A DNA stretch of 64,000 nucleotides from Curtobacterium poinsettiae (GTDB lineage Bacteria > Actinomycetota > Actinomycetes > Actinomycetales > Microbacteriaceae), in NCBI RefSeq assembly GCF_025677645.1, contig NZ_CP106879.1, forward strand, positions 3,286,001 through 3,350,000, given 5' to 3'. The notes beneath the pieces were generated by a model. That model saw nothing but the letters and a program-made list of their open reading frames with translations. It was not told where the DNA came from and made no database searches. Both the position numbers and the translations under genes were made by a program. This document shows, one piece after another, positions 7,514 through 16,171 of the stretch. Each line of letters begins with the position of its first letter. The stretch's first letter is position 1.

Positions 7514-8674
7514 TCACGACGCGAGCGCGGGCCGGAGCGCGAACGACAGCGGGTCGGCCCGCACCGCGTCGACCGCGTGGGCCACGGCCCCGATCACGAC
7601 GACATCAGCCCCGAGCGAGGACGCGACGAGTTCGGGCACCGGGTCGAAGTGTCCCTTCGCGAGCAGGTCGCGCGCGCGGTCGATGACGGCGACGGCGGGC
7701 TGGGCGATCGCGCCGGCGACCACCACGCGGTCGATGTCGAGCAGGCTCGCGAGCAGGATGCAGACGCGGGCCAGGCGATCGCCCAGACGGTCGACGATGG
7801 TGCGCGCGACCGGGTCGCCGTTCCGTGCGGCCGCGAACACCAGAGCGGCGTCGGTGGCGAGCGCGGTGTCGGCGGGGATGTGCCCGGCGGCGACGGCGTC
7901 GGCCACGAAGGTGCGGGCGACGGCACCGATGCCGTCGGACGACCCGACACCCTCGACGAGTTCGAGCACCCGCATCTCCCCGGCACCACCGTGGGCACCG
8001 CGCAGCAGGACCCCGTCGACGACGAGGCCCGCGCCGAAGCGTTCGCCGGACAGCAGCGCCGCGAACGAGGCGTCACCAGAGGACGGCCGCTCGGCGAGCG
8101 CGGCGAGGTTCGCGTCGTTCTCGACCAGCACCCGCCCGTCCGGCACGGCGTCGGCGAACCCCGGGTTCATCCGGACCCAGAAGCCGCCGTCGTCGGGCGA
8201 GGCACCGGCGGCGTCGACCGGTGCGGGGATGCCCACGACGGTGACCAGGACCCGTTCGCGGTCGACGCCGGCCGAGGCGAGGGCGGCGGCCACGGTGTCG
8301 GCGAGGACTCCCAGCCGAACGGGTACGTCGAGGCCCGATGCACCGAGCGCCCCCTCGGCACGACCGAGCACCGTGCCGCGCAGGTCGGCGACGAAGGCGG
8401 TGACCCGGTGCTGGCCGGCGTCCACACCGACGACGACCCCGGCGACCGTGTCGAGCTCGTAGCGGCGTGCCGGGCGTCCCATCCGGTACTCCCCCGCGGC
8501 CCGGGCGTCGTCGAGCTCGCGGAGCCAGCCGAGCCGCACGAGTTCCTCGGCCGCACCCAGCACGGTGGACCGGGTCAGCCCGGTGGCGTCGATCGCCTCG
8601 GTCGCGGTGAACGCCGACGAGTCGAAGGCGTACGCGAGCAGCGTCTCTGCGCTCGTTCCACGGGGTGGCGGCAT
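7514..8674 (-). CDS. ROK family transcriptional regulator
   Basis: 386-aa sugar-responsive regulator. Residues 1-70 form a winged helix (AFTATEAIDATGLTRSTVLGAAEELVRLGWL). The ROK domain follows, with the ATP-fold start [39 protein letters not shown] and LRGAHGGAGEM. In the ROK zinc motif region I see no clear CxCGxxGC, so the structural zinc site is probably absent. It is divergent from an alpha-glucoside importer and glucosidase, and an AT-rich inverted repeat lies between them. The likely role is repression of those genes until a sugar ligand binds. The start is supported by a TAGGGT box six bases upstream (leaderless). Confidence 0.9.
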   Translation of the reverse strand: MPPPRGTSAETLLAYAFDSSAFTATEAIDATGLTRSTVLGAAEELVRLGWLRELDDARAAGEYRMGRPARRYELDTVAGVVVGVDAGQHRVTAFVADLRGTVLGRAEGALGASGLDVPVRLGVLADTVAAALASAGVDRERVLVTVVGIPAPVDAAGASPDDGGFWVRMNPGFADAVPDGRVLVENDANLAALAERPSSGDASFAALLSGERFGAGLVVDGVLLRGAHGGAGEMRVLELVEGVGSSDGIGAVARTFVADAVAAGHIPADTALATDAALVFAAARNGDPVARTIVDRLGDRLARVCILLASLLDIDRVVVAGAIAQPAVAVIDRARDLLAKGHFDPVPELVASSLGADVVVIGAVAHAVDAVRADPLSFALRPALAS

Positions 8675-8680
8675 GTCGTG

Positions 8681-8686
8681 ACCCTA
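8681..8686 (-). promoter_or_regulatory. -10 element of a leaderless promoter (ROK gene)
   Basis: TAGGGT ends six bases (CACGAC) before the ATG at 8674 on the minus strand, with no ribosome site. It is close enough to the operator at 8709-8739 for autoregulation. Confidence 0.6.
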
Positions 8687-8708
8687 TCGCGCGACGAGTT
8701 CCTTGCGG

Positions 8709-8739
8709 AATTAGATTTTCTCGCTACATTTAGTTCCGC
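8709..8739. promoter_or_regulatory. candidate ROK operator (AT-rich inverted repeat)
   Basis: Left arm GGAATTAGATTT (8709-8720) and right arm ACATTTAGTTCC (8728-8739) form an imperfect inverted repeat, 9 of 12 positions matching (GGAAYTARATKT), around a 7-bp spacer. It is a striking A/T island in a G/C-rich background and sits between the divergent ROK regulator and the importer operon. Binding by the ROK protein is inference. Confidence 0.6.
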
Positions 8740-8806
8740 GGGCAGCATCGGAGCCGCTCGCGGGACGGAACGGCAGGGACGCCGGGTCCGGACGGACGGA
8801 GACGAC

Positions 8807-10105
8807 GTGCAAGCACACGCCACCGCCAGGAGCGCAGCATCGGTCAGCCGACGCGGGTTCCTGCTCGGAGCGGGCGGCATCGGGGCGGGCCTCGCGCTCG
8901 CCGGATGCACCCCGATCGGGTCCTCGAGCGCCAAGCCGGAGACCATCACGTTCTACGTGTCGAAGCCCGAGGTCATCGGCTACTTCGACGATGTCATCGC
9001 GCAGTTCCACCAGACCCAGTCGAGGGTCCGGGTCGTCCGCGACTCGACGTCGAGCATGTCCGCGAACTTCGTCCGGAACCGGCCGCCGGACCTCGGCTGC
9101 TGGAACTACAACTTCTCGGTCGTGCCGTTCGTCGAGCACGGCGCGCTGACCGACCTGTCCGACCTGCCGCAGGCCGACACCATCAACCCCGACCTGTGGC
9201 CGCTCATGGAGCAGACCGCCGACTACCCCGGCCGGAAGAGCGCCCTGCCGTACTCGGTGACCGCGGCGTCGGTGATCTACAACAAGGCGCTCTTCGCACA
9301 GCAGGGGCTCGAGGTCCCGACGACGTGGAGCGAGTTCGCCGACGTCTGCGAGCGCCTGACCAGGGCCGGCATCGCCCCGATCTACGGCACGTTCAAGGAC
9401 AACTGGACGATCGCCCAGGGCATGTTCGACTACTCGATCGGCGGCATGATCGACACCCCGGCGACCTTCGAGGCACTCCGGCGCGAGGGCACGGACGTCG
9501 GCAAGGGGTCCGCCGTCTCGTTCGAGCGCGACCTGCGGGAGCCGATGGAGCGCATGGTGCAGCTCCGCGCCTGGCACCAGGACGGCGCCGCGAGCCGCGG
9601 GTACGGCGACGGCAACCTCGCCTTCGCCCAGGGCAAGGCGGGCATGTACCTGCAGGGACCGTGGGCACTCGGCGAGATCGCCAAGACCACGAAGGACATG
9701 GACCTCGGCACCTTCCCGCTGCCCGTCACCGACGACCCGGCCGACCGCAAGGTCCGCGTGAACGTCGACCTGGCGCTCTGGATCCCCGAGGCGTCGCGCA
9801 AGCAGGAGGCCGCCCGCGAGTTCCTGTCGTTCCTGATGAGCACGAAGGTCAACGACCGGTACAACGCCGACAACAACGGCTTCGGTGTGCGCAAGGACGC
9901 TCCCCCGGCGTCGAATCCCGCCCTCCGCGGCATGCAGTCGTACTACGACGACGCCGCCTTCTACCTCGGCGCATCGCAGCTCATCCCCGCCGAGATCCCG
10001 GTCGCGAACTACGCGCAGTCGATCGCCTTCGGCGGCGACCCGCAGCGCCAGCTCCGCACCCTCGACGCCGACTGGGCGCGTCTCGCGCTCCGCACGGCCG
10101 CGTAA
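8807..10105 (+). CDS. ABC sugar-binding lipoprotein (CUT1, family 1)
   Basis: 432-aa extracytoplasmic solute-binding protein. Its signal peptide SVSRRGFLLGAGGIGAGLAL followed by AGC combines a twin-arginine motif with a lipobox, so it is probably exported folded by Tat and lipid-anchored. The mature part has the fold-1 binding pattern (ITFYVSKPEVIGYFDDVIAQ, YSVTAASVIYNKALFAQ, FAQGKAGMYLQGPWALGEI). GTG 8807, after GGAGAC, gives a sensible signal peptide. Two permease genes follow with an 11-nt gap and then an overlap, and then a GH13 alpha-glucosidase, which points to an alpha-glucoside ligand. No ATPase gene is in the operon. Regulation is probably by the divergent ROK protein. Confidence 0.9.
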   Translation: MQAHATARSAASVSRRGFLLGAGGIGAGLALAGCTPIGSSSAKPETITFYVSKPEVIGYFDDVIAQFHQTQSRVRVVRDSTSSMSANFVRNRPPDLGCWNYNFSVVPFVEHGALTDLSDLPQADTINPDLWPLMEQTADYPGRKSALPYSVTAASVIYNKALFAQQGLEVPTTWSEFADVCERLTRAGIAPIYGTFKDNWTIAQGMFDYSIGGMIDTPATFEALRREGTDVGKGSAVSFERDLREPMERMVQLRAWHQDGAASRGYGDGNLAFAQGKAGMYLQGPWALGEIAKTTKDMDLGTFPLPVTDDPADRKVRVNVDLALWIPEASRKQEAAREFLSFLMSTKVNDRYNADNNGFGVRKDAPPASNPALRGMQSYYDDAAFYLGASQLIPAEIPVANYAQSIAFGGDPQRQLRTLDADWARLALRTAA

Positions 10106-10116
10106 GGAGACGTCTC

Positions 10117-11073
10117 ATGGCAACCACGACCACCGAAGCCGTCACGACGGCGGCCCGACGCCGACGGGGCGGAGCCGCGCCGCGCCTCCAGTCCGGACGA
10201 CGGGACGGACGACGCAAGCCCCGCGTCGACCCGCTCTTCCTGGCGTTCCTGCTGCCCACCCTGGTGTTGTTCACCCTCGCGATCACGCTGCCCGCGGTGA
10301 TGGGCATCGTGCTGAGCTTCACGAACTCCGTCGGCTTCGGCGAGTTCCGGTTCACCGGGCTCACCAACTACATCGCGGTGTTCTCCGACCCCGCGATCCT
10401 GCAGGCGTACCTGTTCACGCTGGGGTTCTCGCTCGTCACCGTGATCGTCGTGAACGCGATCGCCTTCCTGCTCGCCATCGCGCTGACGTCGAAGATCCGC
10501 GGCAAGATCGCCCTGCGTGCGGTGTTCGTGCTGCCGATGGTGATCTCGGGCATCGTCATCGCGTACGTGTTCTCGTTCCTGTTCGCGAACAGCCTGCCGG
10601 CCTTCGCCACCGCGATCGGCTTCGGGCCGCTCGAGCAGAGCATCCTGGCGAACCCCGACCTGGCCTGGCTGGCGATCGTGGTCGTCACCGCCTGGCAGGC
10701 GATCCCGTCGACGCTCCTCATCTACATCGCCGGCGTCCTCTCGATCCCCGGCGAGGTGTACGAGGCAGCCGCCCTCGACGGTGCCAGCGCCTGGCGGCAG
10801 CTCGTCTCGATCACCGCGCCGCTGACGGCGGGCTACATCCTGATCAACCTGGTCATCGGGTTCAAGAACTTCCTGAACTCGTACGACATCATCGTCGGCC
10901 TGACCGACGGCGGCCCCGGCACCTCGACCACCAGTGTCGCGATGTCGATCTTCAAGGGCTTCAACGGCGGCGACTACGCCTACCAGATGGCGAACGCCAC
11001 GATCTTCTTCGTCATCGCGGTCGTCATCGCCGTGATCCAGCTGCGGGCGACCCGCGGGAAGGCAGCGCTCTGA
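10117..11073 (+). CDS. ABC sugar permease 1 (MalF-like)
   Basis: 318-aa inner-membrane permease of a CUT1 importer. A basic N-terminal tail (residues 1-38) is followed by six predicted helices beginning PLFLAFLLPTLVLFTLAITL. The EAA loop that docks the ATPase is EVYEAAALDGASAWRQLVSI (about residue 212), with the expected EAA---G spacing, and the downstream LTDGGPGTSTT is typical of MalF-type subunits. ATG 10117 follows AGGAG. Its stop overlaps the next permease start by one base (TGATG). It forms a heterodimer with the next gene product. Confidence 0.92.
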   Translation: MATTTTEAVTTAARRRRGGAAPRLQSGRRDGRRKPRVDPLFLAFLLPTLVLFTLAITLPAVMGIVLSFTNSVGFGEFRFTGLTNYIAVFSDPAILQAYLFTLGFSLVTVIVVNAIAFLLAIALTSKIRGKIALRAVFVLPMVISGIVIAYVFSFLFANSLPAFATAIGFGPLEQSILANPDLAWLAIVVVTAWQAIPSTLLIYIAGVLSIPGEVYEAAALDGASAWRQLVSITAPLTAGYILINLVIGFKNFLNSYDIIVGLTDGGPGTSTTSVAMSIFKGFNGGDYAYQMANATIFFVIAVVIAVIQLRATRGKAAL

Positions 11074-11987
11074 TGTCCCTGCAAGCACCCCTGCGACCGG
11101 GGACCACCGCGACCGGCAGCATCCGTTCCGTCGACGCGGACCGGTCCTCCGGCTCGGGCAAGGCCGGCCGCGGTCGTTTCAACTGGCCCGTCACGGTCGT
11201 CCTCCTGCTGTGTGCGCTGTCGGTGCTCGTGCCGCTGTACGTCACCCTGACGATGGCGTTCAAGACCACCGGCCAGGCCGTCGACGGCAACGCGTTCTCG
11301 CTGCCGGCACCGTTCAGCGTCGACGGCTTCGTGCAGGCGTGGCAGCTGACCGACTTCCCGCGGGCGTTCGGGGTCTCGGTGTTCGTCGCCGCGATCACCG
11401 TCGTCGGCACGATCCTGCTCGCCTCGTTCACGGCCTACGCGATCGCCCGGAACTGGGACCGACGGCTGTTCCGCTGGTCGTTCTTCTACCTGCTCGCGGC
11501 GATGTTCCTGCCGTTCCCCGTGCTCGCACTGTCGCAGGTGAAGCTCACCGGGCTCGCGCACCTGGACAACCCGCTCGGGGTCGCGATCCTGCACGTCATG
11601 TTCCAGCTGTCCTTCAGCGTCCTGCTCTTCACGGCCTTCCTGCGGTCGATCCCGGCCGAGCTGGAGGAGAGTGCACGCATCGACGGTGCGAGCACGGGGC
11701 AGGTGTTCTGGCGACTCGTGTTCCCGCTGCTGGCACCGATGAGCGCCACCGTCGGCATCTTCGCGTTCCTCGCGTCGTGGAACGACTTCGTGATGCCGTC
11801 GCTGATCACCTCCGACCCGGCGCTGCAGACCCTGCCGGTGCTGCAGCAGATGTTCCAGACGCAGTTCAGCAACAACTACAACGTGTCGTTCGCCTCGTAC
11901 CTGATGGCGATGGCCCCGGCGATCATCGTCTACCTCGTCACCCAGCGGTGGGTGATGGCCGGCGTGACCCAGGGCGCGATCAAGTGA
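11073..11987 (+). CDS. ABC sugar permease 2 (MalG-like)
   Basis: 304-aa partner permease. Six predicted helices begin WPVTVVLLLCALSVLVPLYV. The EAA loop is ELEESARIDGASTGQVFWRL (about residue 200), and the family-typical LASWNDFVMP and the C-terminal QRWVMAGVTQGAIK are present. The first base of its start is the last base of the preceding stop. The importer lacks its own ATP-binding subunit, so a shared MsiK-type ATPase encoded elsewhere is expected. The downstream gene is an alpha-glucosidase. Confidence 0.92.
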   Translation: MSLQAPLRPGTTATGSIRSVDADRSSGSGKAGRGRFNWPVTVVLLLCALSVLVPLYVTLTMAFKTTGQAVDGNAFSLPAPFSVDGFVQAWQLTDFPRAFGVSVFVAAITVVGTILLASFTAYAIARNWDRRLFRWSFFYLLAAMFLPFPVLALSQVKLTGLAHLDNPLGVAILHVMFQLSFSVLLFTAFLRSIPAELEESARIDGASTGQVFWRLVFPLLAPMSATVGIFAFLASWNDFVMPSLITSDPALQTLPVLQQMFQTQFSNNYNVSFASYLMAMAPAIIVYLVTQRWVMAGVTQGAIK

Positions 11988-11996
11988 CCGACACCT

Positions 11997-12066
11997 CCGG
12001 TGCAGGCCCGACCGACACCGCCGGTGCGGTCCCGGCCGCGATCGCCGGTGCAGGCCCGACCGACAC
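11997..12066 (+). repeat. 22-bp direct repeat before the alpha-glucosidase
   Basis: Two exact 22-bp copies lie at 11997-12018 and 12045-12066 (both begin CCGGTGCAGGCCCGACCGAC). The 12-mer GTGACCGACACC, which starts the glucosidase gene at 12111, also occurs at 11984 over the permease stop codon. The gap therefore looks like a partly duplicated gene-start region, possibly from slippage. Confidence 0.75.
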
Positions 12067-12110
12067 ACCCCTCGAACCCGACGAACCCCTCGACCCACGA
12101 AAGGCCCGAC

Positions 12111-13769
12111 GTGACCGACACCCTCGCCCAGCCCGCCGCCACCTCGCACGACGAGACCTGGTGGCGCCAGGCCAGCGTCTACCAGATCTACCCCCGCTCG
12201 TTCGCCGACGCGGACGGCGACGGCATCGGCGACCTGCCCGGCATCACCGAGCGGGTGCCGTACCTGGCCTCGCTCGGCGTCGAGGCCGTCTGGCTCAGCC
12301 CCTTCTACCCGTCCGCCCTGGCCGACGGCGGCTACGACGTCGACGACTACCGTGACGTCGACCCGCGCCTCGGCACCCTCGACGACTTCGACCGGATGGT
12401 CGAAGCACTGCACGCCGCCGGCATCCGAGTGATCGTCGACGTCGTCCCGAACCACACGAGCGACCGGCACGAGTGGTTCCGCGAGGCGCTCGCAGCACCC
12501 AAGGGCTCCCCCGCCCGCGACCGCTACGTGTTCCGCGACGGCACGGGGCCGTCCGGCGAGGAAGCCCCCGCCGACTGGATCTCGATCTTCGGCGGGCCGG
12601 CCTGGACCGCCGTCGGCGACGGCCAGTGGTACCTGCACAGCTTCGCGAAGGAGCAGCCCGACCTGAACTGGGCGAACCGTGAGGTCCGTGACGACTTCCT
12701 GCACACCCTGCGTTTCTGGTCCGACCGCGGTGTCGACGGGTTCCGCATCGACGTGGCCCACGGGCTGGCGAAGGACCTGGGCGAGACCCTGCCCACCTGG
12801 GCCGAGCTCGCCGAGATGCCGAAGGACGGCACGCACCCGCTCTGGGACCGTGACGACGTGCACGACATCTACGCCGAGTGGCGGACGGTCTTCAACGAGT
12901 ACACGCCGGCCCGCACCGCGGTCGCCGAGGCCTGGGTCCCTGCCCACCGCCGCGCCCGCTACGCCAGCGCCGAGGGACTCGGTCAGGCGTTCAACTTCGA
13001 CCTGCTCGAGGCCGACTTCGACGCCGGCCAGTTCCGCACGATCATCGAGTTCAACCTCGGCCTCGCCGAGCAGTCCGGCTCGTCGACCACGTGGGTGTTC
13101 TCGAACCACGACGTCGTCCGGCACGCCACCCGCTACGCCCTGCCGCCCCGCGCCGGCGGCACCGACAAGCAGGGCAGCGCCTGGCTGCTCGCCGGCGGCT
13201 CGCAGGACGCGCTCGACCGGTCGCTCGGCCTCCGTCGCGCACAGGCCGCCACGCTGCTCGAGCTCGCCCTGCCCGGCTCCGCCTACCTGTACCAGGGCGA
13301 GGAGCTCGGCCTGCACGAGGTCGGTGACATCCCGGACGCCGACCGGCAGGACCCGGCGTTCTTCCGCAACCCGGGTGTCGACGTCGGTCGTGACGGCTGC
13401 CGCGTGCCGATCCCGTGGACGCGCACCGGCACGTCGTTCGGCTTCGGTCCGGACGGCTCGCACCTGCCGCAGCCGGCGTGGTTCGCCGACTCCAACGTCG
13501 AGGCCGAGGACGCCGACCCCGACTCCACGCTCAACCTGTACCGGAAGGCGCTCGGCTTGCGTGGCCAGCTGCAGTCCGAGGAACAGCTCGAGTGGATCGA
13601 GACCGGCCGCGACGACGTGCTCGCGTTCCGTCGGCCGAACGGCTGGACGAGCGTGACGGTCTTCGGCGACGAGCCCTTCGCACTGCCGGCCGGCGAGCTG
13701 CTGCTCGCCTCCGCCCCCGTGGTCGACGGCGCCCTGTCGGGCGTGGGGACGGCCTGGTTGCGTTCCTGA
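12111..13769 (+). CDS. alpha-glucosidase, GH13 family
   Basis: 552-aa cytosolic glycosidase that would release glucose from imported alpha-glucosides. GH13 regions are clear: DVVPNHTSDRH, GFRIDVAHG with nucleophile Asp214, VAEAWVPAH with acid/base Glu273, and FSNHDVVRH with Asp334. There is no signal peptide. Val215 follows the nucleophile; in some GH13 subfamilies this favours alpha-1,6 linkages, but the overall pattern resembles actinobacterial alpha-1,4-glucosidases, so linkage specificity is open. GTG 12111 follows GAAAGG with good spacing; the longer frame from 12000 would add a Pro/Arg-rich tail translated from the repeat region. It is the last gene of the ROK-controlled operon. Confidence 0.93.
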   Translation: MTDTLAQPAATSHDETWWRQASVYQIYPRSFADADGDGIGDLPGITERVPYLASLGVEAVWLSPFYPSALADGGYDVDDYRDVDPRLGTLDDFDRMVEALHAAGIRVIVDVVPNHTSDRHEWFREALAAPKGSPARDRYVFRDGTGPSGEEAPADWISIFGGPAWTAVGDGQWYLHSFAKEQPDLNWANREVRDDFLHTLRFWSDRGVDGFRIDVAHGLAKDLGETLPTWAELAEMPKDGTHPLWDRDDVHDIYAEWRTVFNEYTPARTAVAEAWVPAHRRARYASAEGLGQAFNFDLLEADFDAGQFRTIIEFNLGLAEQSGSSTTWVFSNHDVVRHATRYALPPRAGGTDKQGSAWLLAGGSQDALDRSLGLRRAQAATLLELALPGSAYLYQGEELGLHEVGDIPDADRQDPAFFRNPGVDVGRDGCRVPIPWTRTGTSFGFGPDGSHLPQPAWFADSNVEAEDADPDSTLNLYRKALGLRGQLQSEEQLEWIETGRDDVLAFRRPNGWTSVTVFGDEPFALPAGELLLASAPVVDGALSGVGTAWLRS

Positions 13770-13796
13770 CGCGACGCTCGCGCCCTGGGCGCGACC

Positions 13797-13852
13797 GGAC
13801 GACGGACGGGAGGCGCGGAGCCAGCTGGCACCGCGCCTCCCGTCCGTCGTCC
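13797..13852 (+). terminator. long perfect hairpin terminator after the glucosidase
   Basis: A perfect 22-bp stem (arms 13797-13818 and 13831-13852) with a 12-nt loop and no U tract. The arms contain the GGGAGGCGCGG / CCGCGCCTCCC core shared with the hairpins at 44640 and, in variant form, 59012. Confidence 0.85.
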
Positions 13853-13900
13853 CCGCGTCTCCCCGCGTCTCCCCGCGGAACGCGGCGTCCCTGCCGGAAA

Positions 13901-13939
13901 CGGGCGTCCTGGGCCGGAAGTTCTGATCAGGTACACCCG
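13901..13939. repeat. diverged copy of a dispersed palindromic element
   Basis: CGGGCGT-CCTGG-...-AAGTTC-TGATCAGGTACACCCG matches the element at 52314-52352 over its whole length, with a one-base gap and a few substitutions. Both copies are imperfect palindromes centred on AAGTTC and both lie in intergenic DNA next to terminators. Confidence 0.55.
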
Positions 13940-13981
13940 TTCTCGCATCCCATCGCGGCCGTTCTGGGAAGGAAGTCCCGG

Positions 13982-13987
13982 TAGGGT
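13982..13987 (+). promoter_or_regulatory. -10 element of a leaderless promoter (ABC-2 exporter)
   Basis: TAGGGT ends six bases (CACCGC) before the ATG at 13994, with no ribosome site. It supports that start and a leaderless transcript. Confidence 0.62.
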
Positions 13988-13993
13988 CACCGC

Positions 13994-14929
13994 ATGAGCG
14001 GGGCGAGCATCAGCGTGCAGGACTTCGTGATGCGGTTCGGCGACCGCAACGTGGTCGACGGGCTGTCGTTCGACGTCGCCCCCGGCGAGACGTTCGGGCT
14101 GCTCGGCAGCAACGGCTCCGGCAAGACCACGACGATCCGGGCCCTGCTCGGCATCACCACCCCGACGGCGGGCACGCTGACGATCGACGGCCGGCCCTAC
14201 CGACCGGCCACCGGCGGCATCGGCTACCTGCCCGAAGAACGCGGGCTGTACCGCAAGGAGTCCGTCATCGACGTGATGACCTACTTCGGGCGCCTGCGCG
14301 GGCTCCGCGGCGCCGAGGCGACCGCGTGGAGCATGGACTACCTGGCCCGGGTGGGGCTCGCCGACCGCGCGAAGCTGCGCGTCGACAAGCTGTCCGGCGG
14401 CCAGCAGCAGAAGGTCCAGCTCGGCATCACGATCATGGACCGGCCACGGCTGCTCATCCTCGACGAACCGACCAAGGGCCTCGACCCGGTGAACCGGCGG
14501 CTCCTGCTCGACCTGGTCGACGAGCGGAAGGCCGACGGCGCGACCGTGGTCCTCGTGACGCACCACATGGACGAGGTCGAGCGGCTCTGCGACCGCATCC
14601 TGCTCCTCAAGGACGGCCGGGCCGCCGCGTACGGATCCGTGCCCGACGTGCAGGACGCCTTCGGTGGCGCCGTCGCCCGCGTCGGGCTCGACGGCCCCGT
14701 GCCGAAGTCGCCGCTGTACCGGCTCGCCCGCCACGAGGGGCACGTCGCCTACCTGGTGCCGACCCAGGCCGCCGCTCCGGACGGTGCGGACGTCCTGGCA
14801 GAACTGGTCGCGGCCGGGGTGCACGTCACCGCGTTCGAGATGCGCCGGATCCCGCTCGACGAGATCTTCGTGCAGGTCTACGGGCACGACGCCCTCGCCG
14901 CTGCATCGTCGGACGGAGCAGCGGCATGA
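13994..14929 (+). CDS. ABC-2 type exporter, ATP-binding protein (NatA-like)
   Basis: 311-aa cytosolic ATPase. Walker A LLGSNGSGKTTT lies near residue 38, the signature is KLSGGQQQKVQLGI, Walker [16 protein letters not shown] and the switch His is in VLVTHHMDEVERL. The C-terminal DUF4162-like extension (residues about 230-300) ends MRRIPLDEIFVQVYGHDA, typical of NatA/CcmA-type exporters. The start is leaderless behind TAGGGT. Its stop overlaps the permease start (ATGA), so the two subunits are co-translated. The cargo is unknown; relatives move sodium, drugs or antimicrobial peptides. Confidence 0.92.
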   Translation: MSGASISVQDFVMRFGDRNVVDGLSFDVAPGETFGLLGSNGSGKTTTIRALLGITTPTAGTLTIDGRPYRPATGGIGYLPEERGLYRKESVIDVMTYFGRLRGLRGAEATAWSMDYLARVGLADRAKLRVDKLSGGQQQKVQLGITIMDRPRLLILDEPTKGLDPVNRRLLLDLVDERKADGATVVLVTHHMDEVERLCDRILLLKDGRAAAYGSVPDVQDAFGGAVARVGLDGPVPKSPLYRLARHEGHVAYLVPTQAAAPDGADVLAELVAAGVHVTAFEMRRIPLDEIFVQVYGHDALAAASSDGAAA

Positions 14930-16146
14930 GCAGCCTCGGCACGGTCGTCCGGTTCGAGTTCGTCCGCGCGGTGAAGAAGCCCGCGTTCTGGATCGGTACC
15001 CTCGCGCTGCCGGTCGTCATCGTGGTCGTGTCGTTGCTCGTGGGTATCGGGCAGGCCGCCGGCACGAACTCCGTGGTGTCCGGGTCGTCCGCCACCAAGA
15101 CCCCGTTCCACTACGTCGACGAGTCCGGCCTGGTGTCGGAGTCCGTGGCCGCGAAGTGGGGTGGGACGCCGTCCACCGACGCCGCCGCCGACCGCGCCGC
15201 CGTCCGGTCCGGTGACCTCGACGCCTTCATCGCGTTCCCGTCGTCGCCGTCCACGACGGCCATCCGGGTCGACGCCGCCGACCGCGGGCTCTTCGCCAAC
15301 GGCGTGTACTCGTCCCTGGCCGAGCGGGTGCTCGAGCAGAGCGTCGCCGCGTCGGTCGACGACCCCGAGACCGTGGAGCTGCTCCGCAGTCCACCCGCCA
15401 CCGACGTCACCACCTACGCCGACGGCCGGGTCGCACCGGGCTGGTTGTCCGTCGTGCCGCCGTTCCTGTTCGTCGCCGCGTTCTTCGGGCTCGTCATCCT
15501 GCTCGCCGCACGGATGGTCACCGTCGTGGTCGAGGAGAAGGAGAACCGGATCTCCGAGATGATCCTGACCACGGTGACCGCGGGCGACCTGATCCGCGGC
15601 AAGGTCATCGCGATGCTGCTCGTCGGCTTCGTGCAGGTCAGCGTGTTCGTCGTGCCCGGCCTGGTCGGGCTGCTCGTCGCCCTGCCGCTGGTGTCGTCGC
15701 AGCTCGGTGGGCTGACGGTCGACCCGTGGCGGATGGTGACCGGAGCGCTGCTGCTCGTCGGCGGGGTGCTGCTGGCGTCCGGGCTGTTCGTCGCCGTCGG
15801 GGCCGCAGTGCCGTCGATCAAGGACGCCTCGGCCCTGCAGTCGGCGGCGATCTTCGCGCTGATCATCCCCCTGTACGCGGCGTTCTTCGTGATGACGACG
15901 CCGACGTCGCCCGTCGCCCAGTTCTTCACGTACTTCCCGACCTTCACGCCGATCACCGCGATGGTGCGGAACGCCGTCGGGGCCCTCACCGTGACGGAGT
16001 CGGTGGTCTGCATCGTCGAGGTGTTCGTCGTCGCCGGTCTGCTGCTGTGGTTCGCGGAGTACCTGTTCCGGCACTCGGTCGCGCAGTACGGCTCGAAGGT
16101 GACGGTGCGGCAGGTGCTGTCGTGGCGGCGGGGGCGTCGGGGCTGA
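14926..16146 (+). CDS. ABC-2 type exporter permease (NatB-like)
   Basis: 406-aa membrane subunit. It has one N-terminal helix (WIGTLALPVVIVVVSLLVGI, residues about 19-38), a large extracytoplasmic domain (about 40-165, poor in hydrophobic runs), then five C-terminal helices starting WLSVVPPFLFVAAFFGLVIL. The motif VVEEKENRISEMILTTVTAGDLIRGK after helix 2 is diagnostic of the NatB / ABC-2 permease family. ATG 14926 overlaps the ATPase stop. It is convergent with a TetR regulator, which could control the exporter, although no operator is visible beside the exporter promoter. Confidence 0.92.
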   Translation: MSSLGTVVRFEFVRAVKKPAFWIGTLALPVVIVVVSLLVGIGQAAGTNSVVSGSSATKTPFHYVDESGLVSESVAAKWGGTPSTDAAADRAAVRSGDLDAFIAFPSSPSTTAIRVDAADRGLFANGVYSSLAERVLEQSVAASVDDPETVELLRSPPATDVTTYADGRVAPGWLSVVPPFLFVAAFFGLVILLAARMVTVVVEEKENRISEMILTTVTAGDLIRGKVIAMLLVGFVQVSVFVVPGLVGLLVALPLVSSQLGGLTVDPWRMVTGALLLVGGVLLASGLFVAVGAAVPSIKDASALQSAAIFALIIPLYAAFFVMTTPTSPVAQFFTYFPTFTPITAMVRNAVGALTVTESVVCIVEVFVVAGLLLWFAEYLFRHSVAQYGSKVTVRQVLSWRRGRRG

Positions 16147-16171
16147 CCTCGTCGGTCGGTGCCGCACGGCG

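Noticed and set aside
7508..8806. Very long plus-strand frame running from 7508 into the sugar-binding protein
   Set aside because: It is antisense to the ROK gene, rich in Gly/Arg/Asp/Val, and joins the real binding-protein frame only by chance. The signal peptide and start at 8807 show the true beginning.
10980..13463. 827-aa minus-strand frame across the permease and glucosidase genes
   Set aside because: Antisense shadow of two well-supported genes; composition dominated by Arg, Gly, Val, Asp and Glu with no domain.
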